A stretch of 64,000 bases of DNA from Holacanthus passer (taxonomy: Eukaryota > Chordata > Actinopteri > Pomacanthidae): the NCBI GenBank assembly GCA_025331565.1, contig JAFREQ010000011.1, positions 14,962,001 through 15,026,000 on the forward strand, in the 5' to 3' direction. Below, piece after piece: positions 59,078 to 64,000 of the stretch (positions are counted from its first letter, which is position 1; every line of letters begins with the position of its first letter). Position numbers and translations under genes: made by a program. The notes below the pieces were generated by a model, which had not been told where the DNA came from, did not search any database, and saw only the letters and a list, made by a program, of their open reading frames with translations.

Positions 59078-62000
59078 ACTCTGATTTTGTCTGTGCCTGT
59101 GGTTCCTCCTGAGCTGGTGTTGGTGGGACACCTTCCAGGAAGGTACAGAAGTACTCTGCTGTATTGAGCTCAGGTTTTCTCAACAGCAAGTAGCATTTTG
59201 GGAAGTAGTAGGCTGCCATCAGTCCAAAGTTGCTCACCAGGATGAAAGAAACATGCACAATAGACTTGCTTTTGTCATTCAAGCCTATGTAGATCGGAAT
59301 AAAGGTCACCCAAATCACACAGTAGATCAAGGAGGAAAAGGTGATGTCCCTCGCAAGGTTGTACTGATGAAGAGGCTTTACTGCCATGAAGGTGCACATG
59401 AATGATATAAGGGCCATTACAGTGTTGAAGCCTTGCAGTAAGGCAAATCCAGACAAAGGCAACACTGGACATGACAGAAATTTTCTCACAAAGTCTATTT
59501 TCATATTTGCCTTATATTCGGACAGCAGGGGCCCTTCTTGAACAAACCAGCCACAGATACCAGCCTGCACAGCACAGCAGACCAGCACAAACAGCCAGCT
59601 TCCAGGGCCTCTGAGTACATGCAGGTGAGAGGCGGCCATCTTTGGAAACTCTGATACGTAGAATATCTGTTTGAAAAGAGAGGTTTGCAGCCTGATTACA
59701 ATATGTGCTGTACAATACATCAATGCATTTTACTTGTCATTCCTCACCTGTAGTGAGATGGATGTGATAATGGAGAGGGTGACGGTTTGGAAAATGGAGG
59801 TGAGGGGCAGCTGAAGACGACACACCACGTCCCCTGGCTGCCCCAGGAAGAGCAACAGACTCAGGCAAGCTCCCATCAGACTTAGCAGAGCCACAAAACA
59901 CAGAGCTCCTCCCGAGGCCTTGGCCAGCAGGGTCCCCCGGTATTTCAGGAACACAACACCCACTAAGCCCTGACATACCAGCAGCAGCAGCCCAGCCAGC
60001 ACCATTCCCAGAGCTTCAGGTGTGTCCCAGGACAAAACGTCAAAGGTGGGTTCGGTGCAGTTAGTGCTGCGGATCAGAGACCATTGACCCTTATCGCACT
60101 TAGTGCACTGAATGTCCTCTATGAGTCAGAGAAACAACAGGAAAGATAGTTTGATTAACAAGTACTCGCTATAGAAAACAAATCAGACCATGACTGTTGG
60201 AGATGCATGATTTGTTTGCATCACCATTAAATCAACAGTTTGACCTTTTGGGAAATGTGCTTATTGGCTGTCTTGCAGAGAGTTATTTGAGAGAATCAGC
60301 GCCACAAGATGTGGTGTGTTAATTCATGAGCTTTAAAGGCGCTGGTAGGTAGATTTCGTTGACTTTGGACAGAGCCAGGCTCACTGTTTCCCCCTGTTTC
60401 CACTCTTTATACTGAGCCAAGCTGTTGGCTGCAGCCTTATATGTACCATACAGACATGAGAGTGGTATCAATCTTCTCATTTAACTCTCGGAAAGAAAGG
60501 GGAAAAAGCATATTTCCCAATATGTCACACTGCTCTTTGTATTTGAGAGATTTATGGGCAACCACATTACCCTCATTTGCCTGATAAGTGCCTGGCAAAC
60601 AGTCAATACAATCAAAACAGCAGGAATGGAAGCCTTTGACTCTGCGGACCTGCCCCATCTCACATGCTGCTGAACAGGTGGACTGAGGAACCTGCAAAAG
60701 TTGTGGCATACAGTCAGGATTGTTATGTTTAAAATTGTGATATTTCAGGAACTCAAACTGGGTTATGATTAAGTGAAATTTAACCTTTCAATCTTATAAA
60801 TTGCTGAAATTACCTCTGAGTTTGGAGTGTGCCATGTGAATAGGGTCTTGTTGATGATCAGTTCTTTATAAAAGCTTCCAACTTCCATGAATTTTAAACC
60901 CGAGTCTTCCCACACCCACTCAATCAAATTGTATCCTATGTTTGGATTGCCATCGCTGTCAAATACCAAAAGTGTGCCGTTTATGTCTACAGATGTATTC
61001 CTTAAAGCGTTCAACAGCTGCAAAAGAAAAATTTCTTAATTATTTAATTTCAGCGTTGTTAAAAAATATATTTAAATCCAAGTCATCTGCAATCACCTAT
61101 ATAACAGATTTTTAAAAAATCACCTTCCATGGATAGATTTTGGTTTCAGGTCCATGCGAACAGGCAGTCAAGTTGCATCCCAGCAGGTTGTGCAGTGCCT
61201 GTGCCACACTGTAGATGGCAGCATACACACTGAAAGCTGAGCGCTGCACTGCAGGGTCTTTCACCAAGCTAAGGTTAGCAGGTGACAAGTACCAACATTG
61301 TGGGCAGGGGTTGAGAAGGCTGCCAGTCTTTGGTGCTTGAGGGGACGTCTTTGCTCTCTCCTCACTCAGTTTGATGAAGAGTTCCCGTGTGTAGTCATTG
61401 AGCAGATCCACATTCTGTGTCTTGTCAGTGAATGCAATGACTGTACCGATTCTTTTGATGTTGGGGACAGAAGTCAGCCGATTATGGATGCCCCAACTCG
61501 TGCTGGCAATCCACACACCTGTTACGTTCCTCTTGATAACCTGCAGTAGATTGTATTGGATGATCGTTACTGAATTGAATATGTTTCTCCACCAATAACA
61601 TGTTGTTTAAAGTGCTGTCTCACATCTGATAACTTGCTACTTCACTAACCTCTTTAAAAAAGATCTCAGCTGACTCTGGGAGAGAAAAGACCACTACCAC
61701 TCCAACGTTGGTTGTTTGTATATTGTCGATGATGGTTTTGACCGCTGATTTAGGGTTGGTGTATACTGGAATCAGCCCCTGATAGGCCACACAGACAGAC
61801 TTATTCTCTGCTATTTTGGAGAATTCCTGCACACCTCGTTGTCCATACTCCTCTTCACTGCCCACCACTGCCACCCAGTTCCAATTAAACTCCTTCAGCA
61901 GCAGTACGATGACTTCCACTTGCCATTTGTCACTGGGCACCGTACGGAAGAATGATGGGTAGAGAATCTTGTCACTGAATTTGTCACTAGTGGCTCCGTA

Positions 62001-63028
62001 GCTAATCTGAAATAAGAAGATTGTTAGGATTATTAATATTATAACAATCTTGAATTTTACCACAATGATGTTATCCAGTCCTGCCCTGTTGCAGGATAAG
62101 TTGCACTGCAATTGGACTATTGTTTTCTATGTAATTATATTGTGTAAAAATGAAAAAGCCAAAATAATTAATGATTGACAATAATGAACGAACAAATTAA
62201 TATTTTCCTGTGATATAGTTTGCTTTGTAAGACAGCTCACTTGCCTCTGAAATAAAAGAATCAATGTCTTGTGGGACATGAGAGAATGTTTAGCTTTACA
62301 TTTACGAGTTATATTCAACATTTAGAATATTTTTAAGGAAATGTAATCAAAGAGAATGTGCAGTTTGAGGACATATGACTAGATGTTTTTGCAATCAAAC
62401 CTGTGGCATCAGAAAGAATCCCAGAAGTTTTCCTATGACTGACACCATTTCAGAGTTATAAGGGCCAATCACGGCTGATATGCTGGTCTCATAATTGGTG
62501 TAATTACACTCCACAGATAGCACTTTGTCAGTTTTTTCGGTGAGGAAGGAGAGAGTAGGCTTTACGACGACAGCGGATTGTCTGCATGTGTCATAGATTT
62601 CATAACCCAATTTGATGCCAGGGAGCAGATTTTGTCTTGCGTTGATCTCGTCCACTGCATATTTCATCACAAAAACGAGACCCAGTCCATACTCATTTAT
62701 TCTGTGGCAGAAAAAAACAAACAAAGTAGTAGCCTTGTTAGCCAGGTTAAACATACATATCTGTGCATATAATAGGGACATTTCCCATTATTTCCCAAAA
62801 ATGCACTTTTTCATAACCCCATTACCTTTCACAGCTGATGTTGTCAGGTTCCCTCCTCTGGCTGAGGTTGCTGGTGACCTGGTTAATGGGAAAGAGTCCT
62901 CCCAGCATAATATCCCCAGACAGATTGAAGAGGCTGGCAGAAATATTGTGGAACCATTCAGGTGTACTGGCTCTGCAGCTCAGGCTAAACGCCCAACACA
63001 AAACCAGCAGAATGAGCGATGCAGCCAT
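59076..63028 (-). CDS. tas1r3: Taste receptor type 1 member 3 (class C GPCR)
   Basis: Obligate subunit of the umami (T1R1/T1R3) and sweet or amino-acid (T1R2/T1R3) receptors on taste cells. Exons in reading order: 63028-62826, 62701-62401, 62006-61650, 61540-61124, 61017-60814, 60691-60571, 60118-59748, 59666-59076; 854 residues (human 852). A signal peptide (about 1-20) precedes the Venus flytrap module (GGLFPINQ, LGYEIYDTCRQS, ISYGATSDKFSD, FRTVPSD, FNWNWVAVVGS, FSVYAAIYSVAQALHNLLGC). The cysteine-rich linker (about 495-550) has VRRVKGFHSCCFDCIDC. Seven helices follow, with LAKASGGALC and CYLLLRKPELNTAEYF, diagnostic for T1R3. The large flytrap exon and the seven-helix exon, single in mammals, are each split here by a short intron (109 and 81 bp). 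Confidence 0.94.
60227..60541. mobile_element. Palindromic miniature element, copy E, in tas1r3 intron 6
   Basis: TTAAATCAACAGTTTGACCT on the left and an inverted counterpart ending near TGTCACACTGCTCTTTGTA on the right, with GAGAGTGGTATCAATCTTCTC and CACTGTTTCCCCCTGTTTCC inside. It makes up about 315 of the 452 bases of the intron, which is the longest in the gene. Confidence 0.75.
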
Positions 63029-64000
63029 GATGCGGAGAAGCTAGAGTAATGAGAGCAGTGTGCATGTCTGTCAGTACATCAGGAAATATTGTTGTATGCA
63101 AACTCACCTGTAAGCCCCAAAGCAAAGAGGCGCAATTGGTGTGAGTGTGTGTGTGTGTATGTCATGCTGGTGGGTTTGATTTTCCGGAGCATTTTCCTGA
63201 TATTTGCTTGTGGTTTGCTCTTAAATTCTCTTTGGTGTATCTAAAGCACACATTAGCACACTGAACTCCTTTTCGACTAACCTGAGTTGTTGTTGCAGGA
63301 AAACCTCACGTTTATGATGTTGCGTTAGTTCTTGTTGAGTCTTATCGTGTCATTTATTGAAAATTTATACTACACTAACCCTGCCACTGCAACCAGTATG
63401 CGGTTATGAAAACCACTAATGAGTATCTAGATTCTGCCAATGTTCATAATGCCACATACATGAGATCTTTTTATTGAATTTTTTCATTTGCTTGTTGTCA
63501 TGTTTTGCATTCACCTCAGTATTCATTTTGCATGCACATTTGCATGCCAAATCCACACTGGATGTTTGTTACCCATACAAGCAAATTGATATATTCCCTC
63601 CCAAGATATTTGCATAAATGTACAGTAGACAAAAGCTCCTTTAAATTCTACTTTTGATCAAATATTGAACAAGCCTTTAACATTTTTGTTCATAATTTTA
63701 TTGCTGGTACAGGTGCAGGATAATTTCTCTTGGTCATAGAAATTTGAAAACTACATTGCGTCTTTGTTGTACTGTTTTATTATCTATAAAGCACTTTGAA
63801 CTATGTGTTTGTGAAATAGTGTGATACATAGAAAGGGGACAAAAGCTAAGCTTGACTGAAGGCAAAGAAACACCACGGACAGGTTGTCAGCTAATAATTG
63901 GGACAGTGTAAGAGCCTCCTGTTTACCTGATGTGCACCACTGTGGGAGGAAACTGGAGCACCCAGACAAAACCACTGTGAATTCAGGGATGCATGAAAAC
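63029..64000. other. Upstream flank of tas1r3
   Basis: The first 970 bases upstream of tas1r3 hold its unidentified promoter, a short GT run (about 63142-63160) and AT-rich DNA. No coding exon is supported; the open frame at 63784-63975 has no recognisable content. Confidence 0.55.

Noticed and set aside
59076..63028. T1R1, T1R2, V2R or calcium-sensing receptor
   Set aside because: VRRVKGFHSCCFDCIDC, QALHNLLGC and LNTAEYF together with the 1p36-type neighbourhood point to T1R3.

Overview
The window is nuclear DNA of a ray-finned (teleost) fish. It holds compact, spliced vertebrate genes (six protein-coding genes, all intron-bearing with GT-AG junctions), dinucleotide and trinucleotide microsatellites, and dispersed repeats of types common in fish genomes. 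No bacterial, plasmid or phage content is visible. All exon models below were read by hand from splice sites and reading phase; every listed exon chain closes in frame.

Layout. 1-9 kb: no coding gene, repeats, and a candidate untranslated first exon near 4.5 kb. 9.2-19.6 kb (+): mmel1, a membrane M13 zinc endopeptidase, 23 coding exons, 767 residues. 19.6-23.6 kb: intergenic, with a palindromic repeat. 23.6-29.7 kb (-): prxl2b, a thioredoxin-fold prostamide/prostaglandin F synthase, 7 exons, 200 residues, convergent with mmel1. 29.7-32.3 kb: CCAAT-box promoter of prxl2b and a CRE-containing GC-rich promoter of slc45a1. 32.3-36.2 kb (+): slc45a1, an MFS proton-coupled sugar transporter, 8 coding exons, 807 residues. 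38.5-41.0 kb (-): a prothymosin-alpha-like gene, 5 exons, 111 residues. 41-51.8 kb: about 10 kb without a supportable gene, with a LINE remnant and microsatellites. 51.9-57.8 kb (-): an outer-dynein-arm docking coiled-coil gene (ODAD1/CCDC114 type), 14 coding exons, 567 residues, with an RFX X-box just upstream. 59.1-63.0 kb (-): tas1r3, taste receptor type 1 member 3, 8 coding exons, 854 residues.

The genes do not form one pathway. The block resembles human 1p36: MMEL1 and PRXL2B are convergent neighbours there, and TAS1R3 and SLC45A1 lie on the same arm. The prothymosin-like and ODAD1-like genes map elsewhere in human, so they point to a rearranged or fish-specific arrangement. I did not find a novel multi-gene system. 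The best leads are two extra introns in tas1r3, a consensus X-box at the dynein docking gene, an acid-depleted prothymosin, a palindromic repeat family with five copies (four inside introns), and a local repeat array around the odad1 promoter.
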